A DNA stretch of 33,836 bases, taken from positions 1-33,836 of the forward strand of contig CAZROA010000062.1 in assembly GCA_964601575.1 (NCBI GenBank). The letters are read 5' to 3'. Numbering within the stretch: the stretch's first letter is position 1; every line of letters starts with the position of its first letter. This document shows positions 1 to 7,485 of the stretch, one piece after another. Both the position numbers and the translations under genes were made by a program. This DNA is from CAZKEG01 sp964601575 (GTDB lineage Bacteria > Desulfobacterota > Thermodesulfobacteria > Thermodesulfobacteriales > Thermodesulfatatoraceae). The notes beneath the pieces are model-generated. The model worked only from the letters and a program-made list of their open reading frames with translations, had not been told where the DNA came from and made no database searches.

Positions 1-441
1 CTTTGGGAAGCGGCCTTACGTTTACCCTCCTTCTTTCGTAAAGAAAAGAAGGCCCACCAGGAGGCCATGAAATATTTAGAATTATTGGCCTTGACCGATA
101 AGGCCCACCTACCAGCGTCTAATCTCCCCTTCGGGACCCAACGCTACCTAGAGATCCTTCGAGCCTTGGCCACCAGACCTCGCTTCCTCCTCCTTGATGA
201 AGCAGCCTCTGGTCTGGACGCTTCAGAAAAAGAAACCCTGGCCCAACTCATTAAAAAAATCAAAGATCAAGGCGTTACCATCTTTATGGTCGAGCACGAT
301 ATGAACCTCACCATGGACCTGGCCGATGAAGTCATCGTTCTCGATCAAGGAGAAAAGATAGCCCAAGGCCCTCCCCGTGAAATTCAGCGAGATCCTAAGG
401 TCATTGCCGTCTATCTCGGAGGAGAAGATGCTCTTCATTAA
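1..441 (+). CDS. livG: LivG, branched-chain amino-acid ABC transporter ATP-binding protein (3' part)
   Basis: The reading frame is open from the first base of the window, so only the C-terminal 146 residues are present; Walker A lies upstream. Visible are a signature-like segment (LPFGTQRYLEI) in which the usual LSGGQ is altered in the manner of LivG proteins, a Walker B (FLLLDEAASGLD), the H-loop histidine in VEHDM, and a typical LivG ending (DPKVIAVYLGGED). Family knowledge: LivG and LivF form the ATPase pair of the LivKHMGF importer for leucine, isoleucine and valine or related substrates, acting at the inner membrane. The 3' end overlaps livF by 14 nt, so translation is probably coupled. 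The other transporter genes should lie to the left of the window. The substrate is not shown by the sequence; the following PaaK-like gene could point to aromatic or branched acid metabolism. Confidence 0.93.
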   Translation, partial: LWEAALRLPSFFRKEKKAHQEAMKYLELLALTDKAHLPASNLPFGTQRYLEILRALATRPRFLLLDEAASGLDASEKETLAQLIKKIKDQGVTIFMVEHDMNLTMDLADEVIVLDQGEKIAQGPPREIQRDPKVIAVYLGGEDALH

Positions 442-1162
442 GAACCTAACCGTTGCTTATGGCTCGGCCAAGGCCTTAAAAAATATCTCCCTTCATCTTG
501 GAGCCGGTGAAATCGTCTGCCTCATCGGGGCCAACGGGGCAGGAAAAACGACCTTGTTATTGACCGTCATGGGGGTGGTAAAGCCGTTGAGCGGAGAAAT
601 CGTCTTTGAGGGTAAATCTATCGTGAATAAAGAACCTCCGGAGATCGTTTCCTTAGGGATCAGCCTTGTCCCCGAAGGACGCCAAATCTTTTATCCCCTC
701 ACCGTGGAGGAAAATCTCGAATTAGGGGCCTATCTTCGCCGGAAAAAAGAACCCAAAGAGGCCATCCAAATGGATTTAGAGCATGTCTACGAATTATTTC
801 CGCGGTTGAAAGAGAGGCGGAAACAACCCGCGGGGACCCTTTCCGGAGGAGAACAACAAATGCTGGCTATTGGGCGGGCCTTTATGGCCAGACCTAAGCT
901 ACTTATGCTTGATGAACCCTCCTTAGGACTGGCCCCTCGATTAATAGACACCATCATGGAGACCATTTTGACCCTTAATCAAGAGGGGCTTTCCATTCTC
1001 CTGGTTGAACAAAATGCGAGGAGGGCCCTAGAGATTGCCCATCGGGGCTATGTCTTAGAGACTGGACACATCGTCCTTCAAGGACCTACTGAGGAACTCG
1101 TGGCCGATGAAGACGTACGTCGAGCCTATTTAGGACGAGATTATCGAGAATTTACCGAATAG
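428..1162 (+). CDS. livF: LivF, branched-chain amino-acid ABC transporter ATP-binding protein
   Basis: A complete ABC ATPase of 244 residues, the normal LivF length. Motifs in order are Walker A (GANGAGKTT, near residue 36), Q-loop region (VPEGRQIFYPLTVEENL), signature (LSGGEQQMLAIGRAF), Walker B with catalytic Glu (LLMLDEPSLGLAP) and a VEQN segment at the switch position, as usual in LivF. The frame is open upstream to 377, but the ATG at 428 fits the family N-terminus (MLFIKNLTVAYG), has a GGAGGAG site just before it and lies inside the end of livG. It pairs with LivG on the cytoplasmic face of the transporter. The PaaK-like gene follows after 10 nt, so the three genes are probably one transcript. 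Confidence 0.95.
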   Translation: MLFIKNLTVAYGSAKALKNISLHLGAGEIVCLIGANGAGKTTLLLTVMGVVKPLSGEIVFEGKSIVNKEPPEIVSLGISLVPEGRQIFYPLTVEENLELGAYLRRKKEPKEAIQMDLEHVYELFPRLKERRKQPAGTLSGGEQQMLAIGRAFMARPKLLMLDEPSLGLAPRLIDTIMETILTLNQEGLSILLVEQNARRALEIAHRGYVLETGHIVLQGPTEELVADEDVRRAYLGRDYREFTE

Positions 1163-1172
1163 GAGGGGAAAA

Positions 1173-2447
1173 ATGCACCCCGAAAATATTGAATATCTAT
1201 CCCCTGAAGAATGGCTCCAATGGCAATTAGAACTCTTACAGAGCACCATTAATCGAGTCTATCAACGGGTCCCTTTTTATCGTAAATTGATGGACCAGAT
1301 AGGGATCAAACCCGAAGACGTAAAAGAACTCGACGACCTCCAAAGATTACCTTTTACCACACGAGAACACCTGGCCGAAAATTATCCCTATGACCTCTTT
1401 GCCGTGCCCTTGAGGGATATCGTAAGGCTCCATGCCTTTCCGGGCCCTAAACAACCGGTGGTCAAAGGCTTTACCACGCGCGATCTTAAGGCTATCCGTC
1501 AACTTACCTCCCGCTTTTTGTATAATTGTGGTGTAAGTTCAGAGGATATCGTCCAAATCTGTCTCGATCCCGGTATGTCTATCTGGATCGAAGAGTTAAA
1601 AGAAGGAGCCGAAAACCTAGGGGCCTTAGTCATTCCTCCTGATCCCCAAAGTAGTTCTCACCGTATACGTATTATGCGCGATTTTCGTACCACGGTCTTG
1701 ATTACCACTCCTTCCTATGCCCTACATCTCCTTCATCTCATGAAAGAAAAAGGCTTGAGGCCACCAGAAAGTTTGAAGTTAGCCATTTTGGTCGGAGAGG
1801 ACATCACCCCAGAGGATCGTCTCCGCCTGGAACAGGGTTTTAGTCTTAACGTTAGGCTCGGTTACGGTATCACCGAAGTTATCGGCCCGGGAATGGGTTA
1901 TGAATGTGAGAAAAAAAACGGCTATCACCTGGCGGCTGATTATTTCTTGGCAGAGATTATACACCTAGAGACAGGGAAGCCCTTACCACCTGGAGAACTG
2001 GGAGAGTTGGTCATCACCACCTTAGCGGTCAAGGCCAACCCCCTTATCCGTTTCCGCACCGGTGATCTGGCATGTCTCATCCCAGAACCTTGTCCCTGTG
2101 GGCGAACTACCCCTCGTATCTCAATCGAAGGGCGGTGTGACGGACGGGTCTCCATTCGGGGGATCAAGGTCTCTCTTCAGTATATCGAGGCCCTCCTCCT
2201 GGAGGTTTATCATCATCTACCAGAATACCTTTTATGCATCCGAAAACAGGACTATTTGGAAGAGCTAGAGCTTTGGATCGCTATTAATGAAAAACTATTC
2301 GAACCGAGTATCCTTGGTCTCCATCAGGTGGCTGAACGCTTTGAAAGACGCTTCAAAGAGATCTTTGGCCTCCCTTGTCGCGTCAAGTTGGTGGAAAAAG
2401 CCCACTTGGAACAAATGGGCAAAGGCCAAAGGGTACTTAGGGTTTAA
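1173..2447 (+). CDS. PaaK-like phenylacetate-CoA ligase family protein with degenerate ATP loop
   Basis: A 424-residue member of the ANL adenylate-forming superfamily, closest to phenylacetate-CoA ligases by overall pattern: TPSYALHL, GYGITEVIGPGMGYECE, LPPGELGELVITTL, RFRTGDL, PCPCGRTTPRI and the C-terminal GKGQRV with the lysine (about residue 417) that normally catalyses adenylation. The nucleotide-binding P-loop, usually SSGTTGKP, reads FPGPKQP at residues 89-95 and is one residue shorter. The following segment, glycine-rich in PaaK, is CLDPGMSIWIEELKEG, and the A8 motif is altered as well (GRCDGRVSIRGIKV). No stop or frameshift is visible, so this looks like a diverged but maintained protein. 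It follows livF by 10 nt with an AGGAGG site. Family role: CoA activation of phenylacetate or other aryl acids. Whether this copy can bind ATP is doubtful; a regulatory or altered role is possible. Its 3' end overlaps the convergent M23 peptidase gene by 11 nt. Confidence 0.8.
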   Translation: MHPENIEYLSPEEWLQWQLELLQSTINRVYQRVPFYRKLMDQIGIKPEDVKELDDLQRLPFTTREHLAENYPYDLFAVPLRDIVRLHAFPGPKQPVVKGFTTRDLKAIRQLTSRFLYNCGVSSEDIVQICLDPGMSIWIEELKEGAENLGALVIPPDPQSSSHRIRIMRDFRTTVLITTPSYALHLLHLMKEKGLRPPESLKLAILVGEDITPEDRLRLEQGFSLNVRLGYGITEVIGPGMGYECEKKNGYHLAADYFLAEIIHLETGKPLPPGELGELVITTLAVKANPLIRFRTGDLACLIPEPCPCGRTTPRISIEGRCDGRVSIRGIKVSLQYIEALLLEVYHHLPEYLLCIRKQDYLEELELWIAINEKLFEPSILGLHQVAERFERRFKEIFGLPCRVKLVEKAHLEQMGKGQRVLRV

Positions 2448-3798
2448 ACCCCAATTTTTTCAATTTTTCAAATATACGTGTCTTGACCCACTGAGGATCA
2501 AACCATTCTTGTGGCTCCACAAAGACCCCTTGGACCAAAACGGCAAAGTGGAGATGGTCGCCCCCGGCCAAACCCGTAGTATCCGTATAACCAAGTAATT
2601 GCCCCCGTTTGACCTCATCCCCCACACTGATGTTGAACCCAGCCAGATGGGCATAAAGGGAAAAAAGCCCATAGCCATGATCAATAATCACCGTGTTACC
2701 GTAAATACCCAGATAATCGGCAAAGACGACCTTACCGGCCTCAGCCGCTGGCACCGGTGCCCCGGCCACCGAGGCCAAATCTATTCCTAGATGTCTGGCC
2801 GTACCGATCTTCCGGCGATGATAATAATAGGTCCGCTGGTCGCCAAAAAGGGCCCTGGTGGCTGAGTGAGGTAGCCTTAGCATGGCCCCGGTGAGATAAA
2901 AACGATTTACTTTCGAATAACGAGTAATCCGGGAAATTTCTTCGTTATTTCTCCTCCGAAGCTCGGTATTCACCCATAAAAAGGCCTTCAGAAGATCTCC
3001 TTTAGGGATCTCTTCGTAACGATCCAAAAATTCGGGCATCTTTTGCTGCAGAAAGCCATCGGAGATGACGATGGTATCGTGCCGGTACCTCTTATGACGG
3101 ATATAATAAGCCACCGGCATCTTAGTAACGTTCCCAGCTAGGTCTTCGGCCTCCACCACCAGCCGAGAAATGGTCCTCTTATCCACTGGAAGGGCAATAA
3201 AGGAGAGAAAGACACCAGGGTGATCCTTTAGGGGATAGCCTTTAAAAAAGAGGGTATCAAGTCGTATTCCTTGTTTTTTAGTCGGTTCACCCAGACGATA
3301 GACCACCAGGTTGCTCCCCCCGGGGATTAAATAGTGCATAGGAGACAAGACCACCACCCTAGGAGGGGTCAGATCAAGGGTAAGTTTTTTGCGGGCCAAA
3401 AAGACATTTCCCTTAAGACCATTACGCCAAGAGGCATCCCATATCTGAACGATAAGCTCAGCCGAACCGTCTTTAAAACCCCACTTCAAGGGCTCAAAAG
3501 AAAGGCGTATTATATCTTCTTTGATACGCGAACCCCACAAGGGATCGATAGGGTATTCCTTTTCAAAAAGGAGTTTTTGCCTTTCTTTCTGGGTCAAAAA
3601 GACCTTTACTCCTCGTAGTCCAGAACGGTTATCGCCTATTTTTAGGACAATCTCTGCCTTACGACCCACTAGATCAGGAACCTTCCCACCCAAAAGGACC
3701 GGGGGACGGCCTTCAAATTTGAAGACCAATAAAAAACTAAGAGCAGCGACTAGAAAAAGAAAAAAAGTAAAGACCAAAATAGTTACCAGACGTCTCAC
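2437..3798 (-). CDS. Membrane-anchored M23 family metallopeptidase
   Basis: A 453-residue protein with an N-terminal membrane segment (about residues 6-26) preceded by RR, a long extracytoplasmic region and a C-terminal peptidase M23/LytM domain. Zinc-site residues are visible: HxxxD at His336/Asp340, His384 in YAHL and HLH at 415/417. Family knowledge: M23 enzymes cut peptide cross-links in peptidoglycan, or act as cell-division and envelope regulators when degenerate; this one keeps the catalytic set. The middle (about residues 40-240) carries beta-rich stretches (for example GLRGVKVFLTQ and VVEAEDLAGNVTKMPVAYYI) that resemble Ig-like modules. Start is GTG with a GGGAGGG site 7 nt upstream. 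It is transcribed divergently from the lipoprotein gene and convergently with the PaaK-like gene. Expected location: inner membrane facing the periplasm. Confidence 0.9.
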   Translation of the reverse strand: MRRLVTILVFTFFLFLVAALSFLLVFKFEGRPPVLLGGKVPDLVGRKAEIVLKIGDNRSGLRGVKVFLTQKERQKLLFEKEYPIDPLWGSRIKEDIIRLSFEPLKWGFKDGSAELIVQIWDASWRNGLKGNVFLARKKLTLDLTPPRVVVLSPMHYLIPGGSNLVVYRLGEPTKKQGIRLDTLFFKGYPLKDHPGVFLSFIALPVDKRTISRLVVEAEDLAGNVTKMPVAYYIRHKRYRHDTIVISDGFLQQKMPEFLDRYEEIPKGDLLKAFLWVNTELRRRNNEEISRITRYSKVNRFYLTGAMLRLPHSATRALFGDQRTYYYHRRKIGTARHLGIDLASVAGAPVPAAEAGKVVFADYLGIYGNTVIIDHGYGLFSLYAHLAGFNISVGDEVKRGQLLGYTDTTGLAGGDHLHFAVLVQGVFVEPQEWFDPQWVKTRIFEKLKKLGFKP

Positions 3799-3887
3799 TC
3801 TCTTCCCTCCCTAATGTTATAATCTTGAAAATCCGTTGTTTTCTCTAAAACCGGTAAAAACAAATTTTTAAAGACTCCGAATTACGA

Positions 3888-4553
3888 ATGAAGGAAATTT
3901 TTTCATATATATCCAACCCAAATAAATTTTCAAAGAGATACTGGATTGTCTGGGGGGTTGTCTTTTGGCTCTTTTTGGGGGCCTCGGGTTGTAAATTACC
4001 AGATTCTGTCTCCAAACAAATTGCCAAGCTTCCTCCCTCGGTCTTGGATAAATTGGCCCGTTTACCCTATCTGGGACTATATTTTCTCCCCCAGGAAGCC
4101 CCGGAAAAATGGCTTAAAGAGGCCCAAACAAGACTTGACGAAGCCTTACTGGCCGGAGCAGATATCTATGCTCCTAAGCTCTTCAAAGAAGCTCAAAACT
4201 ACTTTGTTAAAGGGAAACTCTACCTCCAAGAGAAAAAATATATTTGGGCCAGACACTTTTTGAAAAAGGCCAGCAAGACCGCTGAAGAAGCCAAAATAAA
4301 AAGCGAAAAGACCCGTACTCAGGCTAGAGAAGAACGACGTCAAAAGCTTCTTACCTTAGAAAAGGACCTAACCAATTATATGAAAGATTGCTCTCCCACA
4401 GAAAGACTCGATTTACAACTCCGGTTAAAAAAACTTTCTCTTTTGATTGAAGAGGAAAAATTCAAAGAATTTGACCAAGAATGGCTAGCTTTAAAACAAA
4501 AATTCCTCAAACGAAAAAGGGGGCCAAGGCCCCCTTTTACCAACCCAAAATGA
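3888..4553 (+). CDS. Putative lipoprotein with DUF4398-like helical domain
   Basis: A 221-residue protein. Residues 18-34 form a hydrophobic signal segment ending in a lipobox (GASGC, Cys35), which predicts a lipid-anchored envelope protein. After about residue 75 it is highly charged and helical, with the pattern LDEALLAGADIYAPKLFKEAQNYF..GK, which resembles DUF4398, a periplasmic helical repeat domain; the last 90 residues are a lysine/glutamate coiled coil. There is no clear Shine-Dalgarno site before the ATG, so the start is tentative, but the lipobox fixes the frame. It stands alone between a divergent M23 peptidase and a convergent ferredoxin. Its last codons contain a hairpin that probably serves as the terminator. 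Function is unknown; a role in envelope structure is a guess from location and fold. Confidence 0.8.
   Translation: MKEIFSYISNPNKFSKRYWIVWGVVFWLFLGASGCKLPDSVSKQIAKLPPSVLDKLARLPYLGLYFLPQEAPEKWLKEAQTRLDEALLAGADIYAPKLFKEAQNYFVKGKLYLQEKKYIWARHFLKKASKTAEEAKIKSEKTRTQAREERRQKLLTLEKDLTNYMKDCSPTERLDLQLRLKKLSLLIEEEKFKEFDQEWLALKQKFLKRKRGPRPPFTNPK
4514..4538. terminator. Bidirectional intrinsic terminator inside the end of the lipoprotein gene
   Basis: GGGGGCC (4519-4525) and GGCCCCC (4528-4534) form a GC-rich stem, with AAAAA before it and TTTT after it. It can therefore act on both strands, ending the lipoprotein transcript on + and the ferredoxin transcript on -. It overlaps the last coding residues (KRGPRPPF) of the lipoprotein. 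The two-base central loop means the inner CC/GG pairs probably stay open. Confidence 0.7.
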
Positions 4554-4556
4554 TCT

Positions 4557-4745
4557 TTACACCTCGGTGACCGTAATAGAACCTGTGGGGCAAACCTCTA
4601 CGCAAGTCTCGCAACCAAGGCAGTCTTCCGGACGAGCAATCACCGGCCTCCCTTCCTCGCCCTCATCATACACCTGAGCAGGGCAAGACTCGATGCACTC
4701 TCCGCAGGCCTCACAAGTGTCGGCATTGTAAGTAATCTCAAACAT
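4557..4745 (-). CDS. 2[4Fe-4S] ferredoxin
   Basis: A 62-residue bacterial-type ferredoxin with two classical cluster motifs, CEACGECIESCP near the N-terminus and CLGCETCVEVCP near the C-terminus, each CxxCxxCxxxCP. The ATG has an AAGGAGGA site. It lies 24 nt after the DsrN gene on the same strand, so the two are probably co-transcribed. Family role: a small cytoplasmic low-potential electron carrier. Beside dsrN and the dsr complex genes, a role in delivering electrons to sulfite reductase or related sulfur enzymes is plausible but inferred. Transcription probably ends at the bidirectional hairpin downstream. Confidence 0.95.
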   Translation of the reverse strand: MFEITYNADTCEACGECIESCPAQVYDEGEEGRPVIARPEDCLGCETCVEVCPTGSITVTEV

Positions 4746-4769
4746 AGGCTCCTCCTTCTTCCCTAATTT

Positions 4770-6254
4770 TCATTTGCTAGCGGCTGAACCACTAGCAAGA
4801 GAACCCTCTCTACCGCTTCCCTCTTCTACTTCTTTTCTCTCTGAATGTAAAGAGTAATTTTGAAGATTGTATCTCTTCGCCGCCTCGATTAGCCCCAGGG
4901 CCCATTCAGGCACCCCCAAGACATGTACGTGAGTATAAGCTCCTAAAATATTCCTGTAAACCACACCGTCCTTTTTCTGGCCGAAACCATGGCCTTTTTC
5001 CAGGCTAAAAGCAAAAGAAATGGCTTCTTCTTGCACGTTTATAGGGCAAGAATAGTGAAATTCATGCCCCCGAATCAAAGTTCCCTGGGGATAAAAAGGA
5101 TTAGGGCCAACCACACGACCCACTACATACCCATGACCTTGGGGACGTTCCCGGACCTCAAAATCCATTGGTAGGGCCCCGACCATAGGATACCTTTCGC
5201 CTCGCCAGAGGATCTCCCGACCTAGATACATCAGCCCTCCACATTCCGCATAGACCGGGAGACCGGCTTCAATGGCCTCACGGAGATCTTGCCGCAGGGA
5301 ATAATTATCAGCCAAAAAGGCAGCCTGGGTCTCTGGGAACCCTCCACCGATATAAAGGGCATCTAAAGGAGGTAAACGATCCTGGGAAAGGGCGTTTAAT
5401 TCGATTACCTTGGCCCCAAGGGATGCTAAATAGGAAATATTTTCAGGGTAGTAAAATTGAAAAGCCGCGTCTCGAAAAAGACCGATGGTCAAAGAAGAGG
5501 TAAGTTTTTTTTCATCATTCAAGGCCATTCCTTCCAAAGGGGGAGCCATCCTAGCCACTTCGACCAAGGCCTCCAGATCTACATTCTTTAAAAAGGCCTC
5601 TCTAAGCACCTCTAGGACTTGCTGACCGTCTTGGTGCTCTTGCCAAGGCAACAATCCAAGATGCCTCATCGGAAAGACGAAGTTTTTGAGGCGCGGAAGG
5701 ACCCCTAAGACCGGTATACCAGTATATCTTTCAATACTTTCCCTGATAATCCTTTCATGACGAGAACGGACAATCTGGTTCAGAATGATGCCCCGAATCT
5801 CTAGATCCGGCTCAAAGAGCTGACAACCTTTAACAAAGGCAGCCAAGGTACGGGTAACCTTGGTACAATCAAGGACTAAGATAACCGGGGCCTTAAGGTG
5901 CCTGGCCAACTGGGCTGTACTGCAGGAACCTTCCAGATCTACACCATCAAAAAGTCCTCGGTTGCCTTCGATAATGGCAATACCATCTTCTTCAGCGTGG
6001 GAGAGAAAGGAGGCCAGGATGGTCGCGTCATCCATGAAGAAGGGGTCAAGGTTATAACAAGGACCTCCAGCGGCAAAGGACAACCAACCGGCATCGATAT
6101 AGTCAGGCCCTTTCTTGAAAGGTATGACCTTAAACCCCTTTGCCTTAAGGGCAGCAACTAAGCCTAAAGTACAAAGGGTCTTCCCAGCCCCTCCCCTCTG
6201 GGCCCCAATGATCAAACGCGGAAGAGATCTTTTCTCCAAGACAATCCTCGACAT
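4770..6254 (-). CDS. dsrN: DsrN, siroheme amidase of the CbiA (cobyrinate a,c-diamide synthase) family
   Basis: About 494 residues with the two-domain CbiA layout. The N-terminal ATP-dependent amidoligase domain has a P-loop (GAQRGGAGKT, residues 17-26), FKKGPDYID and an EGNRGLFDG segment. The C-terminal class I glutamine amidotransferase domain has the nucleophile Cys338 in YAECGGLMYLG and the GHEFHYS motif. Family knowledge: in dsr gene clusters this homologue is DsrN, which amidates the siroheme of dissimilatory sulfite reductase using glutamine. The location directly after dsrMKJOP and next to a ferredoxin favours DsrN, but a cobalamin-pathway CbiA cannot be excluded from sequence alone. 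The frame extends to a TTG at 6269 inside the upstream terminator. ATG 6254 is used here, though a TTG at 6239 preceded by GAGGA is also possible. The C-terminus ends in a Ser/Gly/Glu-rich tail. Confidence 0.82.
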   Translation of the reverse strand: MSRIVLEKRSLPRLIIGAQRGGAGKTLCTLGLVAALKAKGFKVIPFKKGPDYIDAGWLSFAAGGPCYNLDPFFMDDATILASFLSHAEEDGIAIIEGNRGLFDGVDLEGSCSTAQLARHLKAPVILVLDCTKVTRTLAAFVKGCQLFEPDLEIRGIILNQIVRSRHERIIRESIERYTGIPVLGVLPRLKNFVFPMRHLGLLPWQEHQDGQQVLEVLREAFLKNVDLEALVEVARMAPPLEGMALNDEKKLTSSLTIGLFRDAAFQFYYPENISYLASLGAKVIELNALSQDRLPPLDALYIGGGFPETQAAFLADNYSLRQDLREAIEAGLPVYAECGGLMYLGREILWRGERYPMVGALPMDFEVRERPQGHGYVVGRVVGPNPFYPQGTLIRGHEFHYSCPINVQEEAISFAFSLEKGHGFGQKKDGVVYRNILGAYTHVHVLGVPEWALGLIEAAKRYNLQNYSLHSERKEVEEGSGREGSLASGSAASK

Positions 6255-6269
6255 AAAATATCCAAACAA

Positions 6270-6298
6270 AAAAGCCCGGGCGTAATGCCCGGGCTTTT
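6270..6298 (-). terminator. Rho-independent terminator of the dsrMKJOP operon
   Basis: A perfect 8-bp stem GCCCGGGC (6274-6281 and 6287-6294) with a five-base loop, followed on the minus strand by a run of six T. It sits 20 nt after the dsrP stop codon and directly before the possible starts of dsrN. It should separate the complex genes from dsrN, leaving dsrN dependent on read-through or on its own promoter. Confidence 0.85.
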
Positions 6299-6317
6299 AA
6301 TCTCTTTAGGCCCTCAT

Positions 6318-7484
6318 CTAAAGGAGACCCCTCTGTTCTTTGACCGTAATGGCAATCTTGTACAGGAGAGACAAGATCAGGAACCCGATACCATACACCC
6401 CGATGGAAATGAGCACTTCTGGCAAGGTAGGCATATATTCCATAATGTGCTCCAGCGGATCAGGGATAAAACCACCTACGATCAACCCCATTCCTTTATC
6501 GATCCAGGTGGCTAGAATCACCAGGACACAGGCAATAGCCAAGGTTCCAAAATTGTTTCTGGTCTTCGGAGGGATCAACAAGATCAAGGAAAGAGCAGCC
6601 GCAATATAAGAAGTCCACATCCAAGGCACCAGTTTGTGGTAACCATCTATCCCAGCAAAGAGATAGATCAGATGTATTTTATGCCCTGGGATATTGCTGT
6701 AGAGGGCAGTAAATACCTCACAGAGGAAGAAGAACACATTGGCGATCATGGCGTAGGTAATGATCTTGGCCAAGGCCCTAATCGCCCTGTCGCCCGGATC
6801 AAACTTGGTAAAGGCTTTCAAGACAAAGGCCAACAAGAGTAAGAGAGAAGGTCCAGAACAAAAGGCCGAGGCCAAGAAACGGGGAGCCATGATCGCGGTC
6901 AGCCAGAAGTGACGACCAGGCATACCGGCGTACAAGAAGGCCGTCACGGTGTGAATACTAAAGGCCCACGGAATAGAAAGATAGATAAAAGGTTTTACCC
7001 AGGAAGGAGGTTTGGTTCCCTTGTATTCAGCATGAAGTGCCGTCCAACCGCAAATGAGGTTGAGCAAGAGATAACCACTTAGAACAATCATATCGTAGAA
7101 CATGACCGAGTGAGGCGTGGGATGCAGGAGCACGTTCATCACTCGATGGACTTGACCGAGATCCACCAAGATGAAGAGGATGCACATAGTCACCGCGGCG
7201 ATGGCCAAGAACTCACCTAAAATAGTCATCTTTCCAAAATCTTTATAATTATGCAAATAGTAGGGAAGAACGACCATCACCGCTGAGGCTGCTACACCAA
7301 CGAGGTAGGTGAACTGCGCGACGTAGAAGCCCCACGAGACACTCCGACTCATCCCTGTGATGCCCAAACCGAAGGCGAACTGCTTCAGATAAAAATAGAA
7401 CCCTACCAGGATAATGATACCCAAAAACGCTAACCACAAATAATACTTCTTACTACCGACTAAAGCCTTCTCTAACATAGGCAC
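6318..7484 (-). CDS. dsrP: DsrP, NrfD-type membrane subunit of the DsrMKJOP complex
   Basis: A 388-residue polytopic membrane protein with about ten hydrophobic helices, of the NrfD/PsrC family. Recognisable pieces are the loop with SMSRSVSWGFYVAQFTY, YYLHNYKDFGKMTI and VDLGQVHRVMNVLLHPTPHSVMFYD. Family knowledge: DsrP is the quinone-interacting membrane partner of the periplasmic ferredoxin-like DsrO and the triheme DsrJ. It exchanges electrons between the menaquinone pool and the periplasmic side without binding haem. The gene starts 1 nt after the dsrO stop, and the strong terminator follows. Length and position agree with the usual dsrMKJOP order. Confidence 0.95.
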   Translation of the reverse strand: MPMLEKALVGSKKYYLWLAFLGIIILVGFYFYLKQFAFGLGITGMSRSVSWGFYVAQFTYLVGVAASAVMVVLPYYLHNYKDFGKMTILGEFLAIAAVTMCILFILVDLGQVHRVMNVLLHPTPHSVMFYDMIVLSGYLLLNLICGWTALHAEYKGTKPPSWVKPFIYLSIPWAFSIHTVTAFLYAGMPGRHFWLTAIMAPRFLASAFCSGPSLLLLLAFVLKAFTKFDPGDRAIRALAKIITYAMIANVFFFLCEVFTALYSNIPGHKIHLIYLFAGIDGYHKLVPWMWTSYIAAALSLILLIPPKTRNNFGTLAIACVLVILATWIDKGMGLIVGGFIPDPLEHIMEYMPTLPEVLISIGVYGIGFLILSLLYKIAITVKEQRGLL

Positions 7485-7485
7485 C

